Assembly (NCBI GenBank): GCA_036741235.1
Contig: DAINSQ010000117.1
Coordinates: 1-15,069, forward strand
Reading direction: 5' to 3'
Origin: JABWBR01 sp036741235
Lineage (GTDB): Bacteria; Bacteroidota; Bacteroidia; Chitinophagales; Saprospiraceae
DNA: 15,069 nt
Below are positions 1 to 7,071 of the stretch, one piece after another (within the stretch, counting starts at the first letter, position 1; every line of letters starts with the position of its first letter). Under the pieces are notes generated by a model. It was not told the origin of the DNA and ran no database searches. It was given only the letters and a program-made list of their open reading frames with translations. A program made the translations under genes and the position numbers.

Positions 1-36
1 TTTTCAATCGGGACTCACTTCGTTAGCCTTCGGTCG
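1..36 (-). repeat. Partial copy of a conserved intergenic core element
   Basis: Read on the minus strand, bases 36 to 2 match bases 3681 to 3715 of the plus strand at 28 of 35 positions by hand alignment, including an unbroken 12-base block (aacgaagtgagt). In both places the core begins with cgac exactly where a short tandem array ends. The window edge cuts this copy, so its other half and any second array lie outside. No open reading frame is associated. It could be a small non-autonomous repeat or a structured RNA segment; I do not recognise a named family. Confidence 0.6.
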
Positions 37-200
37 AATCAGCAAATCAGCAAATAAGCAAATCAGCAAATCAGCAAATCAGCAAATCAGCAAATCAGCA
101 AATCAGCAAATTAGCAAATCAGCAAATCAGCAAATCAGCAAATTAGCAAATTAGCACATCAGCAAATTAGCAAATTAGCAAATCAGCAAATCAGCAAATT
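37..200. repeat. 8-bp tandem array, unit aaatcagc, about 20 copies
   Basis: Nineteen complete units run from 44 to 195 in strict 8-bp phase without any insertion or deletion, with partial units at both ends. Nearly all variation is at unit position 5: c in most units, t in those at 108, 140, 148, 164, 172 and in the final partial unit at 196, a in the unit at 52. The unit at 156 has one extra change (acatcagc). There are no spacers, so this is not a CRISPR array. The right end contains the stop codon of the small secreted protein encoded on the minus strand. On that strand the unit reads gctgattt or gctaattt and so carries TGA or TAA; because 8 is not a multiple of 3, stops occur in all three frames. 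Confidence 0.95.
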
Positions 201-531
201 AAAATTTTCGTTTGCCTTCCAGCCAATCCACATAGGCGACGTCGCCCAGTCGGAACTTAAGGGGGAAGCGAAGCTTTTGTTCGATTCTCACTTCGAGCCG
301 GCAAAAAAAAGCGAGGTCTTCATACCTGGAAACGGGGTTGAGCATCGCGACCCGCAGGGGTTGGATAGGCTCAATGGATGGATTGAAAATCAATTTGCTT
401 AATTGCCGATTATAGTCGGCGGCTGGCAGTTCGTGAGGGCGCAGGCCGATCTGTGCATCGGAAGCAGTTGCGTGCGCCATCATCAGCGCAACAACCAGCC
501 ATTTGAACCAGGATATCAGGAATCGCTTCAT
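199..531 (-). CDS. Small secreted protein of unknown function
   Basis: Encodes 110 residues. The N-terminus has a clear signal peptide: a basic start (MKR), a hydrophobic stretch (about residues 6-20) and a likely cleavage near ATASDA-Q (about residue 26). The mature part of about 84 residues has no named domain that I recognise; it ends in a basic and aromatic motif, FRLGDVAYVDWLEGK (residues 93-107), that looks like a conserved family signature. The ATG overlaps the TGA of the upstream RNA methyltransferase by four bases (ATGA), so translation is probably coupled. The stop codon TAA lies at the edge of the 8-bp array, so the extreme C-terminus may have been set by the repeat. Likely periplasmic or surface exposed; function unknown. 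Confidence 0.8.
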   Translation of the reverse strand: MKRFLISWFKWLVVALMMAHATASDAQIGLRPHELPAADYNRQLSKLIFNPSIEPIQPLRVAMLNPVSRYEDLAFFCRLEVRIEQKLRFPLKFRLGDVAYVDWLEGKRKF

Positions 532-1682
532 GATTCTTCCGTTTGAGCGGGTATTTTTTTACTGCCTTCATACATATCAAATCGCAGTAGCTTGCATTCG
601 AGCGGACCATTGTACAATGTAAACCGCCGGGAGGCTTTTAATCCGATATGTTTGACGGCGTCGACATTAGCCGAAATGATCCAGGCTTCATAACCTGAAA
701 ACGAGGACTTTAGTTTATCCCCGATATTTTTATACAATTGCGCAATATCATCTATTTGCAGGCGCTCGTTGTAAGGCGGATTCATCACTACCAAACCTGG
801 CGGAGCAGGCGGTTGTAATTGATCAAATTCAGCGGCTTGCAAGGAAAGGTAATGCTCCAGCCCGGCAGCATCGGCATTGCTGCGGGTGAGGGCTATGGCG
901 CGCAGGTCGTTATCGGCGCCCCACAGCAGATAGTCAAACGGCTTCATAGCGGCTTTGGCTTCGCGTTTAACCTGCATCCACAGGCCGGCGTCAAAATCGG
1001 GCCAGCGCATAAAGCCGAATGTACGGCGTTTCCATTGCGGAGGGATATTGTGGGCTATCATTGCCGCTTCCAGCAGCAGCGTACCGGAGCCGCACATAGG
1101 GTCGATAAAATGGCAGTCGGCCTGCCAGCCGGTAAGCAGGATAATACCGGCGGCCAATACTTCATTGATCGGCGCTTCCAGCGCCTCGGCGCGATACCCC
1201 CGCTTGTGCAGCGAATCGCCCGAGCTGTCGAGCGACAAAGTGCACTGATCGTTGTATATGTGAAGGTTTAGCCGCTTAATCGGATTTTTAGCGTCAACAT
1301 CCGGGCGGCGGCCCGTCTGCCGCCGAAAGCGGTCGGCGATGGCGTCCTTGGTTTTTAATGCCGCATACTTCGAGTGGCGGAAGATATCTGAATTAGTAAC
1401 TGCGTCAATGGCGAAGGTATCCTGCAACTGCAAAAGCGAAGGCCAATCCATATCAAATACCCGGCGGTACAGCTCGTCTTCATTGCGAGCCCGAAATTGC
1501 GCTATGGGCTGAAAGATGCGAAGCGCTGTGCGCAATTCGTAATTGGCGCGATATAATAGTTTCTGATCCCCCTGAAATTGCACCGCCCGCTTCAGGGGCG
1601 TCACATCAAGCGCCCCTAAAGCGGTCAGTTCACGGGCTAATACTTCCTCAAGGCCCGCCATTGTTTTCGCCAAGTATACCAT
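528..1682 (-). CDS. rlmL: THUMP-domain rRNA (guanine-N2) methyltransferase, RlmL/YpsC type
   Basis: Encodes 384 residues, the usual length of the stand-alone YpsC/RlmL-N family; E. coli RlmKL is about twice as long because a second methyltransferase is fused to it. A ferredoxin-like plus THUMP RNA-binding region covers about residues 1-155 and ends in the family signature LDSSGDSLHKRGYR (151-164). The Rossmann methyltransferase follows: SAM-binding motif DPMCGSGT (194-201), an acidic motif around GADND (255-259) and the catalytic NPPYNER (301-307) that positions the target amino group. Family members methylate N2 of a guanine in 23S rRNA (G2445 in E. coli); this exact site is inferred. The protein is cytosolic. 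It lies 93 bp downstream of the membrane-anchored gene and overlaps the small secreted protein gene by ATGA, an odd partner for an rRNA enzyme. The function class is firm, the target position less so. Confidence 0.92.
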   Translation of the reverse strand: MVYLAKTMAGLEEVLARELTALGALDVTPLKRAVQFQGDQKLLYRANYELRTALRIFQPIAQFRARNEDELYRRVFDMDWPSLLQLQDTFAIDAVTNSDIFRHSKYAALKTKDAIADRFRRQTGRRPDVDAKNPIKRLNLHIYNDQCTLSLDSSGDSLHKRGYRAEALEAPINEVLAAGIILLTGWQADCHFIDPMCGSGTLLLEAAMIAHNIPPQWKRRTFGFMRWPDFDAGLWMQVKREAKAAMKPFDYLLWGADNDLRAIALTRSNADAAGLEHYLSLQAAEFDQLQPPAPPGLVVMNPPYNERLQIDDIAQLYKNIGDKLKSSFSGYEAWIISANVDAVKHIGLKASRRFTLYNGPLECKLLRFDMYEGSKKIPAQTEES

Positions 1683-1716
1683 GGCTGCAAGATAGCGTTT
1701 TCCAACGTATCAACAC

Positions 1717-1777
1717 AGGATTTCAGGATTTGCCAATCATTATCCATACAACACATCCTCCCAAATCCTACAATCCT
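1717..1777 (-). repeat. Inverted repeat built from 8-bp aggattgt-type units
   Basis: The left arm, 1717-1732 (aggatttcaggatttg), faces the right arm, 1762-1777 (caaatcctacaatcct); 14 of 16 positions pair around a 29-base loop. Each arm holds two tandem 8-bp units. The right arm overlaps the stop codon of the gene at 1776-2246, so its transcript could form a hairpin at its very 3' end. There is no T-run after the stem on the minus strand, so it is not a textbook intrinsic terminator. It may instead end or protect the mRNA, or simply be a member of the same intergenic repeat class. Confidence 0.65.
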
Positions 1778-2246
1778 ACAATCCTAATACCACCGTAGCC
1801 TCCTCCTCAATCTGCAATTTTTTGCGCTGTGCCAGTTGCCAGTTTTCGCCATCCTTAATCCACAATTTGAGGTCGTAGATACCGGCAGCAGGAAAGCGGA
1901 GTGTGGTAGCTGAATCCTCCAACACGATTTTGTTTCCTGCGCCGGTGTCGAGTACATAAGATTCGTTTTCATCATAGTTGTCGATAACAAGCAGCAGCGG
2001 GGCGCCTGCCTCCCGAGCGCCTTCGATGTGAAAAGTTTCCTTGGCGGCAACCTCCAAGGATATATCATACGCCGGGTTGCCGCTTGTTGCGGTTTCCTGC
2101 CAATCGACCTTGTGATGATGCGACCGGCTAATGTACAGTACCCCGCTGAGTCCTATCAGCAGAAGTAGTAATTGGACAAGGCTTTCCAACTTGACACCCC
2201 TGTTTTTTTTGTACATTGTGTCGTTGATTGTGTTACAGTGTTTCAT
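1776..2246 (-). CDS. Membrane-anchored beta-rich protein of unknown function
   Basis: Encodes up to 156 residues. One hydrophobic segment at about residues 22-39 follows a basic stretch (YKKNRGVK), predicting a single N-terminal anchor with the C-terminal domain outside the cytoplasm. The soluble part (about 45-150) alternates hydrophobic and polar residues. It has a PKD/Ig-like flavour, with a segment FPAAGIYDLKLWIKDGENW that resembles the end strands of such domains; this is inference from pattern only. An alternative start is Met11 at 2216, which would put the basic stretch at the N-terminus and may be the true start. The last codons and the TAG stop lie inside an 8-bp tandem repeat. It is the first gene of a minus-strand block leading to the rRNA methyltransferase. 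I recognise no named family. Confidence 0.72.
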   Translation of the reverse strand: MKHCNTINDTMYKKNRGVKLESLVQLLLLLIGLSGVLYISRSHHHKVDWQETATSGNPAYDISLEVAAKETFHIEGAREAGAPLLLVIDNYDENESYVLDTGAGNKIVLEDSATTLRFPAAGIYDLKLWIKDGENWQLAQRKKLQIEEEATVVLGL

Positions 2247-2272
2247 AGTTTAAAGTAGTTTTAGGCAACAAC

Positions 2273-2298
2273 ATCCGAAATTGGGCTAGAATTCGGAT
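2273..2298. promoter_or_regulatory. Inverted repeat in the leader of the 1776-2246 gene
   Basis: Bases 2273-2282 (atccgaaatt) and 2290-2298 (aattcggat) are inverted copies with one bulged base, separated by about 7 bases. The repeat lies just downstream of the predicted -7 box at 2302-2309 and 27 bases before the ATG at 2246. It could be an operator or a leader hairpin. Nothing in the window identifies a ligand. Confidence 0.3.
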
Positions 2299-2301
2299 GA
2301 G

Positions 2302-2309
2302 CAAATGTA
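2302..2309 (-). promoter_or_regulatory. Bacteroidota -7 promoter box for the 1776-2246 gene
   Basis: On the minus strand the bases read TACATTTG, an exact match to the Bacteroidota -7 consensus TAnnTTTG, 55 bases upstream of the ATG at 2246. No convincing -33 TTTG is found at the expected 19-21 bp; that stretch is A/T-rich. The whole 233-bp gap 2247-2479 is A/T-rich and must drive both divergent genes. For glycerate kinase I see only a weak box (TATATTTA, 2458-2465) without a -33 element. Confidence 0.45.
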
Positions 2310-2479
2310 ATAATTAATAATTTATAAAAAATAATAATATGTGTTATTTCCAGCAGATGTCGTGACCAAAACACATAATCATCATTTTTAATATCAAAAA
2401 CAAAACCCGTGCCAAACTCAAAAAAAACCGACAATCAAATTAAATTATTTTTTAATATATATTTAACCTGTAACAGATC

Positions 2480-3604
2480 ATGCGTATTCTTATTGCCTGC
2501 GATAGCTATAAAGACGCGTTAAGCGCATTGGAAGTGTGTCGCGCAATTGGTCGCGGTATTGCCGCGGCATCAACGCATGCGGAATGCCGGCTATTCCCCA
2601 TGTCGGACGGCGGAGAGGGGCTCGGCGAGGCGCTTTCCTATCATTTAGGGCTACGGCAAACGGCGCTTGAAGTCAGCGACCCTTTATTTCGCAGGATTAC
2701 GGCCTGCTACGGGATCAGCGAAGACGGTTCGGTTGCCTTCATTGAAATGGCGCAGGCATCCGGGTTGCAATTGCTGACGCCGGCCGAGCGCAACCCGATG
2801 CATACTACAACCTATGGCGTAGGGGAATTAATACGGCACGTTATCAGTTGCTGCGGAGCAAGGCGTATTGTGGTGGGTTTGGGCGGCTCCGCAACCAATG
2901 ATGCAGGCATTGGCATGGCACAAGCGCTGGGGTTTTCAATACTAGACGACAAAGGCCGTGCCGTGCAGCCTGTTGGCAGAGCGCTGAAATCCGTTGCCGG
3001 AATAATCCCACCGACTAACTGGCCGCTCAACATACAATATGAAGCCATGTGTGATGTCACCAATCCACTATATGGGCCTCAAGGCGCGGCATACGTATAC
3101 AGCCCTCAAAAGGGGGCTTCGCCGGCAGAGGTAGCTACGCTGGATGAGGGATTGCGGCATATTGCCGGGCTGTCAGCACATTACGACGAGCTTGCTCAGC
3201 AACCCGGCGCGGGCGCTGCCGGCGGGCTGGGTTTCGGGCTCACTGCTTTCCTGGGCGCCACCCTGCGCAGCGGCATCGACTTGCTAATGGATCTGACCGG
3301 CTTTGACGCCCAGATCGACTGGGCTGATGTGGTCATTACCGGCGAAGGCCGGCTGGACGGCCAGTCGTCCCAGGGCAAACTTGTCAGCGGTATATCTCGC
3401 CGGGCCTTGCAGAAACAAAAACCGGTCATCGCGCTCTGCGGCGCCCTCGATGCCACCCCTTCCGATCTGACAAACATGGGCATCACCGCCGCTTTTTCTA
3501 TTACCCCCAAACCCTGCACGCTTGAGCAGGCTATTGCCTACACTGCCCGCAATCTGGAGTTTACCGCGTTTCAAGTGGGGAGGGTTCTTTGTTGTAGGTT
3601 GTAG
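2480..3604 (+). CDS. Glycerate kinase (GarK/GlxK family)
   Basis: Encodes 374 residues, the normal length of the Gly_kinase family (Pfam PF02595), which phosphorylates D-glycerate with ATP, in characterised members usually to 2-phosphoglycerate, feeding lower glycolysis. Family signatures are in order: IACDSYKDALSA near the N-terminus (5-16), SDGGEG (42-47), GLGGSATNDAGIGMAQ (133-148), CDVTNPLYGPQGAA (191-204), GAGAAGGLGFG (243-253) and VITGEGRLDGQSSQGK (285-300). The start at MRILIACDS matches the family, so no extension is needed. The protein is cytosolic. It stands alone on its strand, divergent from the minus-strand block, with no other glyoxylate or serine-cycle gene beside it. The last residues, CCRL, and the stop TAG are encoded by the first two units of a downstream 7-bp array, so the C-terminal tail appears to be set by the repeat. 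GarK and GlxK cannot be told apart here. Confidence 0.95.
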   Translation: MRILIACDSYKDALSALEVCRAIGRGIAAASTHAECRLFPMSDGGEGLGEALSYHLGLRQTALEVSDPLFRRITACYGISEDGSVAFIEMAQASGLQLLTPAERNPMHTTTYGVGELIRHVISCCGARRIVVGLGGSATNDAGIGMAQALGFSILDDKGRAVQPVGRALKSVAGIIPPTNWPLNIQYEAMCDVTNPLYGPQGAAYVYSPQKGASPAEVATLDEGLRHIAGLSAHYDELAQQPGAGAAGGLGFGLTAFLGATLRSGIDLLMDLTGFDAQIDWADVVITGEGRLDGQSSQGKLVSGISRRALQKQKPVIALCGALDATPSDLTNMGITAAFSITPKPCTLEQAIAYTARNLEFTAFQVGRVLCCRL

Positions 3605-3653
3605 GTTGTAGGTTGTAGGTTGTATGTTGTAAGTTGTAGGTTGTAGGTTGTGG
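3591..3653. repeat. 7-bp tandem array, unit gttgtag, nine copies
   Basis: Nine units run in strict 7-bp phase; seven are gttgtag or one change from it, including gttgtat (3619), gttgtaa (3626) and gttgtgg (3647). The first two units are coding: they give the last residues and the TAG stop of glycerate kinase. The unit contains TAG and has a length that is not a multiple of 3, so stops recur in every frame every 21 bases. A four-copy array of the same unit, followed by the same sequence, stands at 15015-15042. Confidence 0.95.
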
Positions 3654-3656
3654 GTT

Positions 3657-3804
3657 CGTTTATAAGTTTATTAGTTTATACGACTGAGAGCGAACGAAGT
3701 GAGTGCCGACTAAAAGTCGGGGGAGTCCCGTACTGACCGAAGGGAAGTCGGGAGGTTTATGAATAAGCGTGTACCATAAACCTATAAACTCATAAACCCA
3801 TAAA
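3657..3804. repeat. Inverted 8-bp arrays (gtttatNN) flanking a conserved core
   Basis: The left arm, 3657-3680, holds three units of the type gtttatNN; the right arm, 3775-3804, holds about four units of the reverse complement (NNataaac). A further ggtttatg at 3754-3761 pairs perfectly with cataaacc at 3775-3782. Between them lies the core 3681-3753. The layout is array, core, inverted array. The element occupies the centre of the 347-bp gap between glycerate kinase and the TPR operon, with the gttgtag array on its left and the acagaga array on its right. Confidence 0.8.
3681..3753 (+). repeat. Conserved intergenic core element, complete copy
   Basis: This is the better copy of the sequence also seen in reverse at 1-36. 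It contains a perfect 6-bp hairpin, CCGACT (3706-3711) and AGTCGG (3715-3720) with a 3-base loop, and terminal CGACT (3681-3685) and AGTCG (3746-3750), so it can fold as nested stems. There is no coding frame. It looks like a small palindromic repeat, comparable in size to REP-type sequences, but I see no transposase in the window and do not recognise the family. Confidence 0.6.
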
Positions 3805-3807
3805 CAA

Positions 3808-3845
3808 ACAGAGAACAGAGAACAGAGAACAGAGAACAGCGAACA
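3808..3845. repeat. 7-bp tandem array, unit acagaga, five copies
   Basis: Four exact units are followed by one changed unit (acagcga) and a partial one, in strict 7-bp phase. The array ends 18 bases before a probable -7 box of the TPR operon, so its copy number would change the distance of upstream sequence from that promoter. I see no inverted partner array in the window. Confidence 0.9.
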
Positions 3846-3862
3846 CTTTTGTTAAAATTTTA

Positions 3863-3870
3863 TAATTTCG
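3863..3870 (+). promoter_or_regulatory. Possible -7 box of the TPR/outer-membrane operon
   Basis: TAATTTCG differs from the Bacteroidota -7 consensus TAnnTTTG at one position and lies 81 bases before the ATG at 3952. A TTTTG at 3847-3851 is only 11 bases upstream, short of the usual 19-21. An 8-bp perfect palindrome, GTTGCAAC (3870-3877), overlaps its end and may be an operator. Apart from these, 3878-3951 shows nothing I can name. Confidence 0.3.
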
Positions 3871-3951
3871 TTGCAACTACACAATGGATGAAGGGGTATA
3901 ACAAGTTATTAGGTTGCCCGAATTTAAATTAACAAAACAAACAGCGCCACA

Positions 3952-6900
3952 ATGAACAAACATTCGGCCTTATTGCTCGTAGCTATATTATGGACAAGCC
4001 TGCTGGCTGCGCAGCAAACTGCCATTTACACCGAAGCCAACCGGGCTTTTAAACGCGGTACCGACTTTCAGGAGCAGGGCTTACTGGGCCAGGCTCAGGA
4101 CGAATTCAAAAAAACGCTTGACCTGCTTCAGCCAGTTAATGAACCCGAAGCGGATATGTTGCGCACCAAGGCGGAATTCCATTATGCCAAATGCGCTGTA
4201 CAGCGCCAATTGCCTGAAGGTGAAAAATTGATTCTCGATTTTATCTGGAAATACCAACCCGATCCGATGGCCGGCGAAGCGCTGGTAGAAGTAGCCAACT
4301 ATTACTACAACTCCGGCGATTACGAAAAGGCGATTACCTATTACGCCCAGGTGCCCACTTCGGGGATGAGCAAAGAAAAGCGCGCCGAGGCCCGCTTCCG
4401 CATGGGTTATGCCTTTTTTGTGCAAAAACAATTTGGCAAAGCCAAAAACAACTTCAAGGAGATCTCTACCATTGAGGGCGACTACTACTACCCTTCCAAT
4501 TACTACCTTGGATTGTGTTATTTCTTTGAAGGAGATTACAATGGCGCGCTGAAGCACCTGCGCATCGTTGAAAAAACGCCCAAGTATAAACCGCATATCC
4601 CCTACTACCTCTCTCAAATCTATTTTGCGGAGCGCCGTTATGATGAGTTGATAGCCTACGCCGAACCCCGCCTCAACGAAAGAGACGTTCGCAACGATAA
4701 GGAAATCAGACAATTGGTTGGTCAGGCTTATTTTGAAAGAGGTGATTATGCCAAGGCTTTGCCTCACCTGGAATCGTATGCCGAACGCTCCGGCAAGCTG
4801 CGCGAGGAAGAATTTTACCAGCTCGGCTTCGCGCAATACAAAACCGGCAATTATCGCAAAGCCATTCAAAGTTTTAACGAACTCAGCGGCGTGGACTCGC
4901 CCCTGGGCCAGTCGGCCAACTTCTACCTCGCCGACTGCTACCTGAAAACCGGGCAAAAAGCCTCCGCCCGCACCGCATTCGGCAACGCCAAACGACTGAG
5001 CTTCGACGCCGAGATCAAAGAGGATGCGCTGTTCAACTACGCCAAACTTTCTTACGAACTCAAAGACCCGCGCGAGGCCATCGCCGCCCTACAGGATATC
5101 ACCCCCAAATCGAAATACTACCTGGAAGCCCAAGGGCTCATGGGAGAAATTTTCCTGAGCTATCGCGACTACAAGCAGGCGCTTGAAGTGCTGGACAAAT
5201 TGCCCAATAAAACGCCGCAAATTCAGGAGAGCTATCAAAAAGTAGCCTACTACCGCGGGTTGCAACTGCTGCAGGAAGAAAAAAACAAAGAGGCCAAAGC
5301 CCACTTCGACAAATCGCTGCAATTCCCCGTGGATGCCCGTATCAAAGCGCTGGCCACCTACTGGCAGGCCGACATAGCCCACCGCGACGGCCAATACGAC
5401 AACAGTATAAGGCTGATGAGCCAGTTCCTCACCCTGGCAAAAACCGTCAACAAACTGCCCGATGAGTCTTCGCTGTTTACCGGCAATTACCTCCAGGGCT
5501 ATAATTACCTCAAACAAAAAAATTATACTTCCGCGCTGGGCTTTTTCAAAGAAGCCGTGGCAGGTATCAACCGCAACAGTAGCTTTATCGGCAGCAAAGA
5601 CGTCAAAAATCGCGTATTGGGCGACGCCACCATGCGCGCCGGCGACTGCCACTTCAAGCGCAACCAATACAACGAAGCGCTTAACTACTACGACGAGGCC
5701 ATCTCCCGCCGTTATAGCGGCTATGTTTACGCCATTTATCAAAAAGCGCTCATCGAAGGGCTGCGCGGACGCACCACAGACAAAATTCTGGCGCTGGAAC
5801 GCATCCCGCAGGAATTCCCCGAATCGGAATACGCTGATGATGCCCTGTTGCAACTCGGTATCACCTACCAGGAAATCGGACAGCTCAACAAGGCGGTGAC
5901 TCCTCTCAAAGAACTGGTCAACAAATACCGCACCAAATCAGACCTCGTCAACCAGGGGTATTTACAGCTCGGTCTGATCACCTATAACCAGGGCAGCCCG
6001 GAAACTGCCATCAACTACTACAAACAGGTATTCAGCAACAACCCCGACCCCGACGAGGCCCGCCTGGCCCTGGCCGCACTCGAAGAAATTTATGTTCGCG
6101 ACCTGGGGCGGGCCGACGACTACTTCGCGTTCCTCGAAACCGTACCCGGCTATAAGGTTGACAACGTAGCCAAAGACTCCATCAACTTCAAAGCCGCCGA
6201 ATCGCAATACCTCAACGGCAACTACCAGCGCGCCATTGAAGGTTACACCGACTATATCCGCAAATTTCCGAAAGGGCAGGACATCCTCACCGCCTATTAC
6301 CACCGCGGAGAATCTTACAGCGTGCTCAAGCAATACAGCCAGGCATTGGGCGACTACGAATACGTGGTAAACAGAGGCCAAAGCCGATTCTACGTCAAAG
6401 CCCTCGAAAAAGCGGCGATCATTGCCTACAACCACGAACAGAATTTCACGAAATCATACGACTTCTACACCAAACTGGAAGCTGCAGCCACCAACGAGGA
6501 TATGCGTTTTGAAGCCCAACTGGGCGCGCTTCGCAGCGCTTATCGCAGCAATAATACGCAGGCCGTCTACACCCTGGCGTCCAAAGTGGCCAACAGCCCC
6601 AACGCTTCGCAGGCCCAAAAGGCGACAGCTAACTTCTACCTGGGCAAAATAGCCTACGAAAGAAAAGAATTCGACAATGCCATGCGCTACCTCAACCAGG
6701 TAGTAGCCATGAGCGACAATGAGCAAACCGCCGAATCGCGCTACCTCATCGCCGCTATTTACTACCAAAAACGCGACCTGGAAAAAGCCCAGGAAATGTG
6801 CATCAACTCTAATAAGGAAAGCTCGGCTTATCCCTACTGGGTAGCCAAAAGCGTCATCCTGCTATCGGATATTTTGTCGGAAAAAGGCGACCTCTACAAC

Positions 6901-7071
6901 GCCCGCGCCGCCCTGGAAGCATTGCTAGACAACTACGATGAAGACCAGGAGTTGATCCGCGAAGCGCAGAACAAACTCAATGCCATCAACAACCAGATCA
7001 ACAAGTCGAGCCGCCTCAACAGCGAGCGCGACAGAGATTCGGGCAGACTCGAACTCATCGATGGCAATTAA
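3952..7071 (+). CDS. Large periplasmic tetratricopeptide-repeat protein
   Basis: Encodes 1039 residues. A signal peptide covers about residues 1-20 (MNKHSALLLVAILW..., cleavage near LLAA-QQ) with no cysteine at the cleavage site, so the protein is probably soluble in the periplasm rather than a lipoprotein. From about residue 107 to 1000 it is almost entirely TPR helices; good repeat cores include VEVANYYYNSGDYEKAITYY (112-131), AGDCHFKRNQYNEALNYYDE (about 563-582) and LGKIAYERKEFDNAMRYLNQ (about 895-914). The final 30 residues are polar and charged, rich in Asn, Arg, Ser and Asp. TPR scaffolds of this kind organise protein complexes. The next gene, 46 bp downstream, encodes an outer-membrane barrel, which suggests the TPR protein works with that barrel at the inner face of the outer membrane. 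The partnership is inferred from gene order; the binding target is unknown. Confidence 0.9.
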   Translation: MNKHSALLLVAILWTSLLAAQQTAIYTEANRAFKRGTDFQEQGLLGQAQDEFKKTLDLLQPVNEPEADMLRTKAEFHYAKCAVQRQLPEGEKLILDFIWKYQPDPMAGEALVEVANYYYNSGDYEKAITYYAQVPTSGMSKEKRAEARFRMGYAFFVQKQFGKAKNNFKEISTIEGDYYYPSNYYLGLCYFFEGDYNGALKHLRIVEKTPKYKPHIPYYLSQIYFAERRYDELIAYAEPRLNERDVRNDKEIRQLVGQAYFERGDYAKALPHLESYAERSGKLREEEFYQLGFAQYKTGNYRKAIQSFNELSGVDSPLGQSANFYLADCYLKTGQKASARTAFGNAKRLSFDAEIKEDALFNYAKLSYELKDPREAIAALQDITPKSKYYLEAQGLMGEIFLSYRDYKQALEVLDKLPNKTPQIQESYQKVAYYRGLQLLQEEKNKEAKAHFDKSLQFPVDARIKALATYWQADIAHRDGQYDNSIRLMSQFLTLAKTVNKLPDESSLFTGNYLQGYNYLKQKNYTSALGFFKEAVAGINRNSSFIGSKDVKNRVLGDATMRAGDCHFKRNQYNEALNYYDEAISRRYSGYVYAIYQKALIEGLRGRTTDKILALERIPQEFPESEYADDALLQLGITYQEIGQLNKAVTPLKELVNKYRTKSDLVNQGYLQLGLITYNQGSPETAINYYKQVFSNNPDPDEARLALAALEEIYVRDLGRADDYFAFLETVPGYKVDNVAKDSINFKAAESQYLNGNYQRAIEGYTDYIRKFPKGQDILTAYYHRGESYSVLKQYSQALGDYEYVVNRGQSRFYVKALEKAAIIAYNHEQNFTKSYDFYTKLEAAATNEDMRFEAQLGALRSAYRSNNTQAVYTLASKVANSPNASQAQKATANFYLGKIAYERKEFDNAMRYLNQVVAMSDNEQTAESRYLIAAIYYQKRDLEKAQEMCINSNKESSAYPYWVAKSVILLSDILSEKGDLYNARAALEALLDNYDEDQELIREAQNKLNAINNQINKSSRLNSERDRDSGRLELIDGN

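Noticed and set aside
37..200. Possible CRISPR array or replication iterons
   Set aside because: Units are 8 bp and directly adjacent with no spacers; no cas gene, DnaA-box cluster or replication gene is near.
281..300. Third copy of the core element inside the small secreted gene (ctcacttcgagcc)
   Set aside because: Only about ten bases resemble the core and they lie in coding sequence; chance is the simpler reading.
3681..3753. Insertion sequence or REP/RAYT system
   Set aside because: No transposase frame and no target duplication are visible; only a short core with hairpins is present, so it is kept as an unnamed repeat.
4081..4956. Open frames on the minus strand opposite the TPR gene (also 5089-5853 and 5962-6435)
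   Set aside because: They run opposite clear TPR coding sequence and are hydrophobic Val/Phe-rich translations expected from antisense reading.
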